From Stratiolaelaps scimitus (lineage: Eukaryota; Arthropoda; Arachnida; Mesostigmata; Laelapidae): a DNA stretch of 64,000 bases. The stretch lies in NCBI GenBank assembly GCA_019614645.1, contig JABWDB010000009.1, positions 10,087,501 to 10,151,500 on the forward strand, written 5' to 3'. The notes beneath the pieces were generated by a model that saw nothing but the letters and a program-made list of their open reading frames with translations, ran no database searches and was not told the origin of the DNA. Position numbers and translations under genes: made by a program. Shown here in pieces: positions 33,947 through 47,552 of this stretch. Numbering within the stretch: position 1 is the stretch's first letter; every line of letters starts with the position of its first letter.

Positions 33947-36900
33947 GAGAACACGGATGTGAGCATTGAGTGTCATAGTTAAAGGAATTGATGGAAAATT
34001 AGAGATCTTGTACTGTTGCTGGATCAACCAACGTATTGATGTGTAATTGTTGTAACCGAATCGCAGTGAAGGGGCTCACATGAATCATCCAGACGTGTAA
34101 CGTCGGCAACACAATGCTGACAACATTGATCGACGAAGTCCCTCTAATTCAAGGGAGAGCGATCACTTAGATCCATAGATAAATTGTGCATATTCAGTGC
34201 CGGAAGTCAACGAACATTTCCTTTGGGTAGCAAATCATATAGCTATCAACATTTAATATTTAAGAGAGAGCCACATAGATTGAGAGAGCAGATGTCATGT
34301 CTCATTTGCTTTGAGACAATTCTATAAGTGAGGTACGCCCGAATATTAACCTATTACTGATTGGACAAGCCTCAGTTGCTCGAATAAGCCATTGAGCTGG
34401 AAGGGGACGGCGTCATGCACTATTCCACTATGTGGTGCCCCCTTGTTCATTTCGCGCCACTCTCTGCGCACCTCTTCACCACTGTCAGCAGGCGGTTGGT
34501 TTACCACGAACTGGAAACCAAAATCTCATTCTAGCCCCATGATGCCTACTCGAAATACGAAAGGGATTAGCCTAGGCTCTCGATTTGAAATAGAATATAT
34601 CGCACAGAATTAGTTCAATGATTTCGCGTGACGCAAACAGCAGACAGAATTCGCCAATGATAAATAGTGAAAAATCACCTAGGAGAATCGAAACGGTTCT
34701 TTGGATTCTCAATCAGCTGTATTCAGCCGCACGGATAGAAACAATCTCCACTCCACGCGATACACAAACATGTGTTCTCACTATGAGAGAGCAGTTTCCT
34801 TGTTATGGTAGACGGTTATTTGAGCAGAGCGAATTAATCGATGTATGAGAGATTCGCCCCGCGAGAGCTACATGACGATTCGCACCTCCTCACTACCGGG
34901 TCTCTGGCCGCACTGCACTATGACTATAGAACTATGATGATAACTCAGTTCCGCAAAGAAATTCACGGCGCCATACTTTACTGCTGCTGTCAGCGGCAAG
35001 AGGATTTGCACAGCAGCGATCCGCCAAACCTGCAACATCATTTATGATTTCGTCGAAGGATATACTACAACATTTTGGTTTATTAATGGAACTCGCCGTC
35101 GTTTTACAACGCTTAACTTCTCGTTATGTCATCACGAGGTCGCGGGACTTCTCGAACCTGCAGCCTCCGGCTTTCTAGAACCAGAGACTTAGTCGCCATC
35201 CAACGCAAATTTGCGTTCACATTCGAATTTGTCTATGTATATATATATATATATACACATATGTCGATAGGGAAAGAGAGTTACCTTGAGTTTCAGGGGA
35301 GGCGGAGGGGGGTAATGTTTTTAGCCCAAACGCTAAAGTCGTAATGAAATTCGATGTCTTTATCATTCGATATGAACTAGCATGCTGTATGACACATATC
35401 GTTAATGGCAATCCCTTCAACATCATCAAATCTTTGGTGTTCACAGCTACGCCCAGTAACGTCTATACACGAAGGCCGACTTGGAACACTGACCAGATAT
35501 TAGCCGCGATGAGAGACGGAGAAATCACACTAGATATATATATTCCTTGTGGGTATTTTGTACGTCGACGTCGTCGCGTAGAGTACGGGAATCCGACTGC
35601 CGTATCAGAGCCTCTCGATGGCCTGATGCGACTTAGGACAGACAGTGAGAGCGAAAACACTGGATGATCGTTGGGGCGATTCACCACTTCTGGGAGAGGG
35701 TATCCAATCGAGGCGCCCGTTGGCATGGGCGGGCACTTTCAAATCATGACATCGCATGGTCATATTCTATGAAGACGTTGATAGAAATAGAAGCATCCGG
35801 ATCCTTCGCGCTCTACAGCAACGTCCGTGCTCACGTCTTCAAGCCTATATGCCCCGCGGTCTCATTAGGGAATACCGGCTTTGAAACGCGCCACCGCGCA
35901 AGCCGACTACAACAAAACCTCCAAGGACTATTGACCGCAACTCCTTCAGACTAAATTATGCAGCCCGTGTCTCTCCTCAGACGCTTGGACTCGCTAATTT
36001 CTTCAGTTACCTCAGATAGTTAACCTACCAGCGAAATCGGCCGGTGGCTGGTAACGCACCTTCGAGTTGTACTATTCATCAACAACGGAATAATCTACAC
36101 TGTCCGCTGTCCATAGACAAATTGATCGATGTGTGTAAGCTGCCATGCTAGCACGACAGACGACTATTTTATAGGACTGCTGGAAATCTCTGCGGCTCCA
36201 CAGCACCAGCTTACTTTTGTAGATTAGCAGTGCTACCTGAATTTTCGTCACGTTGACTTGGGCAACGGCGATGAAAAACACCAAGATGGATTTCTACTCC
36301 TGTTTAACATCTTCGTCGACTCGAATCTTTCATGAATCAGTAGTATATCTGCAACTTGTACTTATTACAAATAAATACTACCTAGACTACAAAATACATC
36401 GATAATAATTACACGCACACCAATTCATACTAATTAAAGTGTTGTTTATTGTTCCATTTTTTTATTTTCATTCATTATTACCCTTGATAGACATCATCTA
36501 GAGATTATTCGTCGTTTTCTTGTCTTTATATTTATTATTATTATTATAATTATAATAATAATAATTATTATTATACAACTATCTCATTTCTGACGTACCC
36601 CCCCACTTTGTGGTCTCTCGTTCTGTCAAACTTTGTTATTTACATTTCGCGTCACGTTCCTACTTATAGCAATCCTTTGTCACCTCGACCTGTGTCTTCG
36701 ATCGCATCTCTTTGTCTCTCTCTCTCTCTCTCTCTTCCGTCATGAAATAATTTCTCTATGTCCATTCGCAAGGCGCGCCTCATCTGGAAAAGCTTCCAAA
36801 CTTATGATCCTGAGCCGAGATGTCATTCGCTATGAAATTCTGAACAGGTGTCATTCATCATGTTATTGTCAGCGATCAGGACTTCGAAATGACACGTTCT

Positions 36901-37087
36901 TCTTCTTCTTGACAGTCGTAACACTGTTTGCGTGACGTCCAGCTCCGATCGATCGCTCGTCCAGTGTACCTACACATACAGCTGTGGGAGGTCCGTGAGT
37001 CCGGCCTCCTCAGCGTACTCGTTGAGTTGCTTGCACAGAACACACGCTCACGGATCGCAATGCCGGTTCTGTAGGAGATGCTCAAAA

Positions 37088-37411
37088 ATGAAGCCGCAAC
37101 AAATTTGGCAGATTATCGTGCGACGCATATTATATATTCTGCAGCAATATTCTGCTGATGAATTTGATTACCATTTAAGACGACTTGTCTGTCACTGTGA
37201 GACTACGATGCAGGCCAAATATGGTAGAAAACCCTCATTGAGTTGTCTTCAAGACATCGCTTTTGGGGACACGCCTTCGGGCAGGGTTAAACGCGTTAAG
37301 CCCCAGGTGGAAGCTGATCGAATCAATATCACCCTACAGTGGTCTAATCCGCTCAGTGCTAAAGTCGGATCGATAAGGTCAACGAAAATTATGAAGACGC
37401 AAGAAAGCTAG
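37088..37411 (+). CDS. Unrecognised small ORF, possible gene or exon
   Basis: A 107-codon reading frame with a start at 37088 inside a longer open frame (36932-37411). The peptide has amphipathic, helix-like stretches (IWQIIVRRILYILQQY, DEFDYHLRRL) and normal amino-acid composition, unlike the repeat-derived ORFs around it. I recognise no domain. It lacks the CPFC finger of the family at 11-30 kb. No supporting splice sites, promoter or neighbour was identified, so it could be a chance ORF or a decayed gene piece. Confidence 0.22.
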   Translation: MKPQQIWQIIVRRILYILQQYSADEFDYHLRRLVCHCETTMQAKYGRKPSLSCLQDIAFGDTPSGRVKRVKPQVEADRINITLQWSNPLSAKVGSIRSTKIMKTQES

Positions 37412-38307
37412 CGCAGAGAGGGTCAAATGGGAGAACAGTGTAAACATGACTATGAAAGTGTGGTACCAATACTGTTTTGAAATATCAGCCTTCTACCGTA
37501 ACTCGTCAGCCTCTTGTTGCCCTTTCCGAAGGTCGGCTACGATGCTCGACTGTCATCAATAGTTCACTAGGCTTGTATGACAACTTACATACGTAGAAGT
37601 AAATGGGATGCATTATAGCAATAATCGTCTTGCCTCGTAATCATTGAGCAATACGCGTGTCCGTGTGCAAAACCCTTTTTTACTCATCAAATTTGTTCTG
37701 CTGCCGCTGCTGCTGCTGCTGCTGTTGTTGCAGTATCTTTTCACTAGTCTGTTTCGTTTGAAGGTCACGCGATGGGAAGGACTGCCTTTCAACAAGCCGA
37801 ACTAAGAGAATCGATATGAGACAAGCTCACGTCGTAGCAATCTGCGTGAATTAATCGACTTCGTGGAACGTCATCAAGTTTCAACTCACGACCGAGTTAA
37901 CTTCCGAGTTTTTAACTTCGACCGATTTGGATGTTCGGCTTCTGTTTCTTGGTGTCTAGCTTTACATTGAAAATCAACAATTGCAGATGCAATATTTTGC
38001 GAAATTTTATAAGCAAAACCTCAATGCATAGGCAAACAATACATTGTGAAGAAGAAAGGCGGGATGGCAAGTTCTCTATATTTCAACATCGAATCTAGTT
38101 GATAATTGACGCCGGTCTTGTTATCCTAGCAGATAGACACAGTTCCATTTGAAGCATTCAGTGCGATGTCTTCTTGGCGTATTAATCTCTCTCTTTACAG
38201 TAAACAATGGACCGGATACCATACTATCCGGTGGTATTGCGCCTTTGCTACCGCCTTCAAGCAACGTTCACCTTCAACACATTAGCCTAAATCCCCTAAC
38301 ACCTACC

Positions 38308-38354
<47 letters not shown>

Positions 38355-38356
38355 TA
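38308..38356. repeat. (TA)n microsatellite
   Basis: About 49 bases of TA with a single TATG interruption, followed by TC runs and another TA run (38411-38427). Confidence 0.95.
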
Positions 38357-39030
38357 CTTAACCTCTCTTTGTCGGAACTCCTTCTCTCTCTCAACTCTCT
38401 CTCTCTCTTCATATATATATATATATTTCTGTGTATATTTATATATGTTTTTTGTTTCCTCACTAACTGACACGGACCCAGGACACCGTTGGGAACCGTT
38501 GAGTTTATTCTCATTCTTCTCATCCTCCTCCATAAACCGCTGCTCGCATTTGTTGTTTATAGTTACATTTACTAACAGCATCTTTGATCATTGGCCAGCC
38601 AGTCAATCCGTCCATAAGATAACGTCGCACCTGACGGTCGCCGTATCGGAGAGACTACACCTGGCCCAGCAGTTCGATAGACACAAACAATTGGCGCCGA
38701 CGACAACATATCATCTATCCAGAAATTATTTTGTGTCATTGTGTAGCTGCAGACACGTACACCACACACACACACATGCATACACACACGTCTCGAACTG
38801 GCTGCCTTCTCAACGGCGATACATCACCCAGTACATGTTGTACAATACGTGTGTCTGGCCGCCGCGCCGCCACTCGTCACACCCTAACAAACAAACAGTA
38901 CGTTCCCACCGTCGGATGCGTACGGCAAGCGTACGCAAGTCAAAGTCGCGAAGAATATCGCGCCATAGTAACGCTTGGAAGGACGATCAGATAGCATCTC
39001 TTTGTGTAGTCCTCGTCTCATCGAGGAAAC

Positions 39031-39033
<3 letters not shown>

Positions 39034-39063
<30 letters not shown>
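39034..39063. repeat. (AT)n microsatellite
   Basis: About 30 bases of uninterrupted AT. Confidence 0.95.
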
Positions 39064-39065
<2 letters not shown>

Positions 39066-39823
39066 GACTGTCCATATCTGTGTCTTGCCTACCGCGTCTC
39101 GTGGCGTAATTTCGATTTCTGTCTCTCGTTAGAGATCCGAGCCGTTTCAATAACGTTGTATGGGTGGGCTGGGGGATGAAGGTTGGATGCTTTGGGGGGT
39201 TCAAAGCTGCCTGCACACAACGTGGCCTCTGTTTTACCCTTTATATTGTCGGGCATCACGCGCTAACGCACCTGCGTCCCGCACTGACCTTTCCATATTA
39301 GCGTCAACATTATTCGACGCAGCTATCCCAGTAGCTGGATAAATACATATTAATAAAAGGAATCAATTAGCAGAACACCAACTAGGTTCGCTACCACCTT
39401 CGACTGTCAGCGGCTCTGATACCGCTCTCGCAGTTATGTTGATTAGACTTCTTAGCTAATTACTGTACGCGTCGTGATTATATACCTCGAATCAAGATCC
39501 GGAAGCCATTTGGAATAGTGAGTAGAACTGCTTCCCGCCACCCTGCAGTGAACAGCGATCGGGGAATTGTGTTCAGTTCATTTCTAATTTGTCCATTGTT
39601 TCCCTCAAAATCAAAGCATTACCTTGCGCTGATAGACAAATAATAATAATAATAACGAGAAAGGAGAAAAAGGCAGAAAATCGACTCCTTCTACGAGTGC
39701 GGGTCAGGCCAATGGCTATGTGCGGTAGAGTTCATTCGATGCTTCTCGAGCGCCATTCGCCATGCCGCCTTCGAAGACAAGCTAGAAAATCCCACCGCTA
39801 TGTCGTCCATGTGTGACTTATGG

Positions 39824-39828
<5 letters not shown>

Positions 39829-39858
<30 letters not shown>
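39829..39858. repeat. (TA)n microsatellite
   Basis: About 30 bases of TA ending in TATG. Confidence 0.95.
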
Positions 39859-39862
<4 letters not shown>

Positions 39863-40161
39863 TTGGTTAAATTTCGGCATTATATTTATAATGGATGTAC
39901 GTATATATTATGTGTATGAATAGATAAATTGACGGCCAGAGGATTCGGTCTCCGGCTGACCGCTGCTGGCACAGACGAAAACTACGTATTCCCTAGAAAG
40001 GACACGCCACATTCGGAAGAGCAACGTCAGGTGCGTTCTTCACGTCACCTCAATTATATCTGTTCGTCTGTCTGCGCTTTGTTTGTATAAGATGTTTTTC
40101 ACATTTCATTGTATGCGTTGGTGGATTACTGACTGGCTTGGATGTGTTTGTGTTTTCGAAC

Positions 40162-40164
<3 letters not shown>

Positions 40165-40205
<41 letters not shown>
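40165..40205. repeat. (AT)n microsatellite
   Basis: About 41 bases of uninterrupted AT, the longest pure dinucleotide run noted in the window. Confidence 0.95.
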
Positions 40206-40208
<3 letters not shown>

Positions 40209-43200
40209 GGAGAATCTGTTCATCTTGGTGTTCGTGTCATTTAGGACGGTGAATCAACGCTATCGTGTGTCGAATACAATGGAACAAGTTTGGAAGTCAA
40301 CAACACACCTTGTGTCTCTGTCAAACAACTCGTCCCGGGGTGATTCACCAGACACCGAGATAACGTGCAGCAGGCTGGCTCTATAGCCGTGAGCTTGCAA
40401 GATTGTACGTACACGACAGTTGCATGACACTGTACGAAATGGTACGAGCTTTTCGTTTTTATTCGTGACACAATTTCTGCAGGCACGTTAGCACTGGACG
40501 ACGGCTTCCAACCTTTGGGCTGCATGAAGTACAAGGCAAAATAGGGCCCATGGTTTTCTTTATCCTTCTCGATCGATTCACACACTTACAACTCGAGTCA
40601 GACTAAGCTGATGTTAATGCCGCCTGTAGGATTTCCATCGGTACGCTGGCCCATGAGCCGATAGCGATATCCTGATCTAATCTAGATGTTTCTCCTGATC
40701 ACTTCGGCATTACGAGAAGAAGCATGGCAGGTTTAGACCCTCTGTCTCGCTCTGATCTTTATCTTAGACAAACACATATCTGAAGAACAATATATATATA
40801 TATATCTAGAATCAGCATTGCACATGTGTGGAGGATGCTTGTTCTACCTCAGTTCATTCGAATAGCTTGGCGGTGCGGTCACCTGTTTACACCAGAAACG
40901 CGTCCGCCCAAGTGGCATCCTGTGGCGGTTCATCATGAATGGACAATTTAATAGTCCCACTATTCTGCAACTATCGTACACGGCAACGGCCCAACAAATC
41001 CATATGACCGTTATGCTTCACTTAAGTGCAAATCATTACGCACAAGCGAGAGGCGATGTCGAGAGGGCATCCACCACCTCTGCTCGAGTCGCTCGCTCGA
41101 GGGATGAGTGTACAGAGAACCGAAACGAATCGTCTACCGTTGCATTCGAACGGAACAAACATAACTTACAAATCAAGCTAGTCTTGTACAATGTAAAATG
41201 CCGAATTAAACACCGCACTAATTACTCGCGAGGTGGGACGACACGAATTTCGCGCGCACGAGCACGTGGTAGCTATAATACAATATATTGTATCATCATC
41301 ATCATTATTTATGTATTTATAATAATAATAATATCACTATTTCGAGGAGGGTCGATCAACTCGATTCCACCGGATAGCCACATCGCAAAGAGCTCACTCA
41401 CAAGGTGGCGTATATCAAGATGCGACACCGCCTTCTCAGCCGGGCGGCGCCCATCGACGTTCGCAAGACGAGCAGAACCCAATTCAAGGCCGCTGTGGGC
41501 GACATTTGAATGATTCAATGAGTCTCTATTGTGTCTACTCCGTCCTTCTCTATCGGCCGCGCCGGCACCCAACGCTCGATTGGTGGTGCAGTTAATGCTT
41601 ATTGACATGATGATATCTTCTCTAGCAGAAATGCTACTGTTACTATACCGCCATCGTCGACGACACTTACTAAATATATAATTGTATCATAGTATCCTAT
41701 CATTGTTGACTTAGAACGATATCGATAGTCCAAGATTGAAGTACGCCTCAGCGTCACTGAGGCCGGTGGGAGTTAGTTATAGAAGTCAAAGGGAAGTCAG
41801 TGTGTCGGATACAAACACGTTGTTGCTGTTGTTGTTGTCGCCACCGTCACCGCCACCATTGTTCGTTGCTGGGGACAACTAACATGTCTGTGAATCGTTT
41901 CTCGTCGTTGATGATTTATACAATATTTTTCGTATATGTTCTGTGTCGGCTGTGTTTCGGCATTTCTTGCGATAATAATTAATAACAATAGTAATAATAA
42001 TAATAAATAGTATTACTATTATTATTATTATTGATATTACCTGTATCGTATAATGATAACCGGACGCCTAATATTTGATAGTTATCATTACGCATCTCGT
42101 GTTCATGTTGTTGCCGCCTGTAGCCGTGGATGGCGTTTTAATCGTGTTTGTCTGCTGTTCAATACACACTCAATACGCGAGCTGGCGTACCTGTCTGTGA
42201 ACGTTACAAGTTGATGATATATAGAACGTCATGTTGTATTGTTACATTTTCTTCATCGTTATTGCAGCTCCAACTTGCAATCAACTCTCTCTCTCTTTCT
42301 TTGTCTGTCTCTCGCGTTTCGCTCCTAAACTTATATCTGTCCTCTGATTTTGCTTCTTCGTCACCCTTTTTACTGCATTTCCCATCGACCTACGATAAAT
42401 CAGATTAGCAATTCGTATATTGCTGCCTAGCACAAAATTTAGCGTCTGTCACTCACGTCACAAATTCTGCAGAGCACAGATATATGTAGATATATATCAC
42501 TATCTCTATAGGTCCGCTTTTACGAGTTAACTTGTCGACTAATAGTTTAAAGTTATATGGGTATCCGCCCCTGCCTCACTTCATAAATTCATATATCGGT
42601 CGGTCCAGTCATTGAAAATAGAGTTAATACACATTATCACCATCTTTAAGAGATAGTAGATGGTTTGTGGTTGTACTTTTGCTTCTCCCTTCGTCATAGT
42701 TTAAACATATATTTATATATTTATATATAGTTGAATATTCGCTTGTCTATGTCTTTTATATATATATACTATTTAAAGAATGTATAATATCTCTTAGGTT
42801 TCTGCATTGAGCAATGGTCTGCTCAGTGTCCATTGTTGAATGGGTGGATAATCGTGAAGTCATTTAATGAGATGTGGGCTGCATTCGTTTCGGTAAACCC
42901 CCTCCCCCCCCTGATGATGACTGTGGCCGCGCAATGGGGGTTTGACGGCCTCTGTGATGTGGGGTGTTAATGAATGCGGTCTGATGCGTCTGAATGTATG
43001 TTCTGGACAAGTGGCCCAGCCCATCAAATAACGACCGCTGCGTCCACACATCCCCCTCTACATCTCTCTCCATGATTTTCTATATTGAAAACGTGAATCG
43101 TGACAGTGATTGACACGTCCTGTTGATAGATAAATAGATAGACACGGATACGATGCAATGCTACGCTACAATTCGACGCTTACTTGTTTCTAGGTATGGT

Positions 43201-43654
43201 ATGTCTATACGTATGTATGTACTGTGGAAAATATAACCCCGAGGCGTGCGTGTCTAGTAATTATCAGACACCGAGACTAGTAGTACTTCTAGTATGTATA
43301 TCCATCTTCAAGCCTTGCAACCCCCGCGCATGCTCCTTCAACCCTTCAACGGATGGCATGGGTTGCTTGTACGGGTCTTTGTCGACAAGCGTGTCACGGC
43401 CCGCAAACAAACAAGTAGGCTGGGCCCGAAACGCCTTAGTGTAACGCTCACTTTGTACCAACAACAATCGCCGGCCACGACCGGCGCCCCCACGAGTTGC
43501 ACACCACACCCGTTAACTGCCAGATGTTTTCAACGATGTATTCAATGATCTATAATACACGCTTGCTAAAAAATGGTTGCTGTTCGCTGTCACTTCTACT
43601 CATTGTTTAGGCAGCGGGGGAGAGGGATCCTTGTTTCCATTGGTTGTTAGTTTG

Positions 43655-43687
<33 letters not shown>

Positions 43688-44759
43688 ATGTTTCAGCACA
43701 CTGGGTAGCTTCGAATTTTTCATTATGTGTTCGTTGATTCGGTCTCTTCGCTTCGTGCTTCGCGAACAGTTGCCGTCTATTGATCGGCTGCGTCGGGGCT
43801 GTCAAATGTTACTGTCACCCGTCCCTGGAGCAAGTACTGTCCTGACTCATAGGATTATGCTCTCCCACCCAATCTGTCTGTGAACAAACTCCCATAGTGA
43901 CGGTGGATGATACCTGCGTATGGCAGATATCCAGCGCGGCATGCGGTTTCGACAGATAGAAGCAGTTTCCAAGTTGTCCACTGGAGCTTTTCCACATGAG
44001 TTTCACAGCAGGCCTTCTGGACACAACTGCTGCACGCAATCCCCTACCTAGAAACTGTGGATTCTTCAACTGTCAATGCCCGGAGTTTGCCAAATTTTTG
44101 CCAAAATAGAGCCTTAGGTGTACCCGCACTCCCGGCGGTAAGAGCTGCTTGAGCGTCTGATCCGTTGTTCTGCCTCGTTGAGATCAAGTTGGGTCGCCAT
44201 CAGACATAGCGTCTTTTTCGCTCTCTCTTTCTCGCCCACCCCGGGCCGAAAACACCAACCACACCTGGCGCCAAGGGGCAACGCCGTCCGGAAAATGAAC
44301 ACAACTAGCATAAATATCTGCCATAATTATGAGGCTTGGCCTGTCGTTATTCTAGCGTTAGTTCCCTTCGGTTGTTGGCCAACGAGAAACGTGAAGGGGG
44401 CGAGAACCGTCGAACTGAATTTTTCCACTCAATTTGTTTCACCACGAGGTCGAAGGAGATCCTGCGGGTAATCGACACAGTCCAACCGCGTACAGTGGCT
44501 AGTCTACATACACGTCTGTATAAGTGTGGCACATATACTATTACACTACAACTACAACATAACGCTGTCAGCTGTTGAGCAAGGCTGGCTACCAGGGATG
44601 GTGGTGCCAGGTAGTGTTGTACAATCTAGGGCAATCTCACGATGGTCGAAGACGTACCAGCATCTAGCTCTGCCCGCTCGATTAGCAACTTCGTCTACTC
44701 AACGACTCGAGTAGACTACGTCCTTGCAACGGGGGCATTGAATTCGTAGTGTATGTATA

Positions 44760-44763
<4 letters not shown>

Positions 44764-44792
<29 letters not shown>
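44764..44792. repeat. (AT)n microsatellite
   Basis: About 29 bases of AT, in the 3' flank of the receptor gene. Confidence 0.95.
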
Positions 44793-45073
44793 CTATGTAC
44801 GCATACACATGTGTGTATGTATGTAGATATCGTATTGTCAATTAGAAACTCTAGCGGCGAAGGGGCGCGTGTCCTGCTATTTCGGCCTTTGTCCTCTTCG
44901 AATACAGCTCGTTTTTGTCGGTCGAGCCGATCCAAATCGCGGGTAACAGCGTTTGTCTCTCTTTTAGCAAAATACGTATTGAGTCAGCCGGACATGTATA
45001 TTATATATATATTTATGTAGGATACAGAACTCATGGTAGTCGTTGCGACAGTGATCTGTACGGCAGCTTAAGA

Positions 45074-47516
45074 CTAGACGAAGTCGTTGGTGCCAGGCGA
45101 GGTAAGCGGTTCGGCTAGAGGCGAGTCAGGCTTCTCTAAGCTAAATTGGTCCTCTGTTGTTTTCCGGTAGACAGGGTTGTCGAAGTTCATCGACTGCAGG
45201 TGGCGTGCCTTGTTCAAACGGCGATAAACCAACAGCGAGGCCTGCAGAAGGAAAGTGATACAATGAATAAGTGGTAATGAATGGATTGATTAGTGCTTTT
45301 GCGATTCGACCTAATGACGATGTATTCGAACTAGAAATATGGAATTGATGTCTCTATCATGTGATGTTCAACCTAGGTGTCTGACGCGTCAGACGTGAAA
45401 CGATTATTTTGCCTGATATACTATGCGGCTTTCCAGGCTTCGCTATGATCGCGTCGGATACTCGATTTGTGGCTGGCAGACTAGCTTGAGATGCGCTAAA
45501 GGTAACCGTATAGTTGTTTATAACACCCTTGAAGCAAAGGCCGACTGAGCCGACACTGAATTAGAGTCACATTTCAAGCAATATAATGGGTGCATTGTGA
45601 AATTTTCCCTCTAATTGGCATTGATTTCAGAGGGTTTAGTCACCGAGCGTAGCAGTCTGCTGCATAAGCCATTACACATAACACCTGAGCGTCGTACAAA
45701 ACAGCAGTTGGATATTACAAAAAAAAAAAAAAGACAACAAAACAATTAAAATATCGACACACATTGTAACTCGAAACCTCTCCCCCGAAATGGAACAATT
45801 ATTAACATCAATCGTATGTCTCACTATTGTAGCTTTACCGCCAGACACATTTCAAGCCAGAGGAAATACGATCTTGAACTTCATATTGTTGTCCACTGCC
45901 GCACTCTCATTATTGTGGAACAACAATAAACTTGTTCGCTTGTTCTGAGATCGACATTGTCATCGTTGTGTTGTGCGACACAACCTGTGTGCTCTGTCAA
46001 GACAGCACAGTTGTTGTGTCTCTGTATATATATATATATATATTACCTAAAGTTAAAGAGCTGAGGCCTGTCAGATAGGGGAACAGCTGAGGGTCAGCTG
46101 TTGTATATATATATATATATATAGAATCGTTCATACCGTCGCCACAATGAGGGCTAGAAGTGATAGAGCCGCAATCACCACCCCGGCAATTCCGCCTCCG
46201 TCTTCGGCAACCCGCTGTCCTCTGTGGTCGCTGCCCGCATCATGATTCGGCCGTAGCGTCGTCGTCGTCGCTTTCTGAATCTCTTTCGGAGCTTCTGCAC
46301 AATTCATTCCGTCCTCGGTCAGCTGGAAGCCATCAGCACAAAGGCACGAATACTGCGGCGATCCCGCGGAAATCGAGGGGGCGGCCAGGCAGAGCTGGCC
46401 ACAGGTATGATTCGCACACCTGTCTGGCCCCGTGGGCTGACGCAGCTCGTGGTAGACGACGAGGTCCATCGGAGCGGGGGCCTTTAATACCACCGTGAAA
46501 TTATCGCCTGAACATTTGAACGTGAAAAACAAAAGAGAAAACGCAGCGTACGTTGTTCAGTCACGGATTGCTGGCGTAAAAAGATCATAGATTATTACAT
46601 TTGCTGAAGAGAAATATTGTTTGTACAGATTGTGTACAATCGGTGCGACGTCTTATCAACGATTTACGTATTCCACGATATAATGAATGCGGATAAGATA
46701 ATGATTTGCGTTGCAAAATGTTCTTAATCCGTCTGTTGTTTTTATCAATTCATCAATATCTAATCAGCAGACAGGGGGGGTCGTCAGTAATAATAATAAC
46801 ATTTAATTCAAATCGAATATAATCATTTTACATAAAATATTAAATCGAATATAATCATTTTACATAAAATATTAAATCGAATATAAATCATTTTACATAG
46901 AATATTAAATCGAATATAATCATTTTACAAAACACAACCGCATTCGATTGAATAATTCGACTATCAGCGTTATTTCGCATTGTCCGCCACCGTTGCATAA
47001 CTTCTGCGAGAATTCAGCTCTGGCCAAAGGTAACACTGAGATCAGTGCCCTTATCATTACGCGCGCCCAAAATCGCCATCATATGCGATCACGGCCACCT
47101 CTGATGGCTAGCCATGTTGAAATCCATGTAGGTAAGTCGTTTAAATCGACGAATTAGCATTGAACATCCTGCTATCTTCTCTGATGTGTGTGTGTGTGTT
47201 TTTCGTTCCGTTGAACAAATTAATTGGTTAAGGTTTCAACGTACAACAACACAGAGTTACCAAAACAGCAGCTCACCGTTAAATTTATTGACTTTGAAGA
47301 TTTTCTCCATATGCCAGTCTGACCAGAAAACCCAGTCTTCGAAGACGTCGATGGCAAACGGGTGCGAGAATACCTCACGCGACGCTAACACGGACTTGCG
47401 GTCGCCTCCATTCAAGTCGCACCGCGCGATCAGGTGGAGTTTTGCATCAACCCAATATAATCTATCGAATATAGAAGAAATCGAGTCAATGTTATTGAAA
47501 CGGTTTGTAGTAAGTA

Positions 47517-47552
<36 letters not shown>

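Larger units (their letters stand above)
33947..45073. other. Gene-poor stretch of 11 kb rich in microsatellites
   Basis: No recognisable gene. It starts with the upstream and leader region of SKP1 and ends with the 3' flank of the receptor gene. Long ORFs at 38334-39179, 40935-41513 and 40241-40585 are artefacts of TA repeats or have no protein-like composition. An unmatched ORF at 35344-35667 and the more protein-like one at 37088-37411 are the only candidates. Many (TA)n arrays lie between 38.3 and 44.8 kb. Confidence 0.5.

Noticed and set aside
38334..39179. 281-codon plus-strand ORF
   Set aside because: Built from TA, TC and CA microsatellites (YIYIY and SLSLS peptides); no protein-like segment and no splice logic.
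40935..41513. 192-codon plus-strand ORF
   Set aside because: Runs through ATC/ATT repeats giving poly-Ile, composition not protein-like, and no family likeness.
46160..46498. 112-codon plus-strand ORF
   Set aside because: Antisense shadow of the receptor exon 46137-46507.
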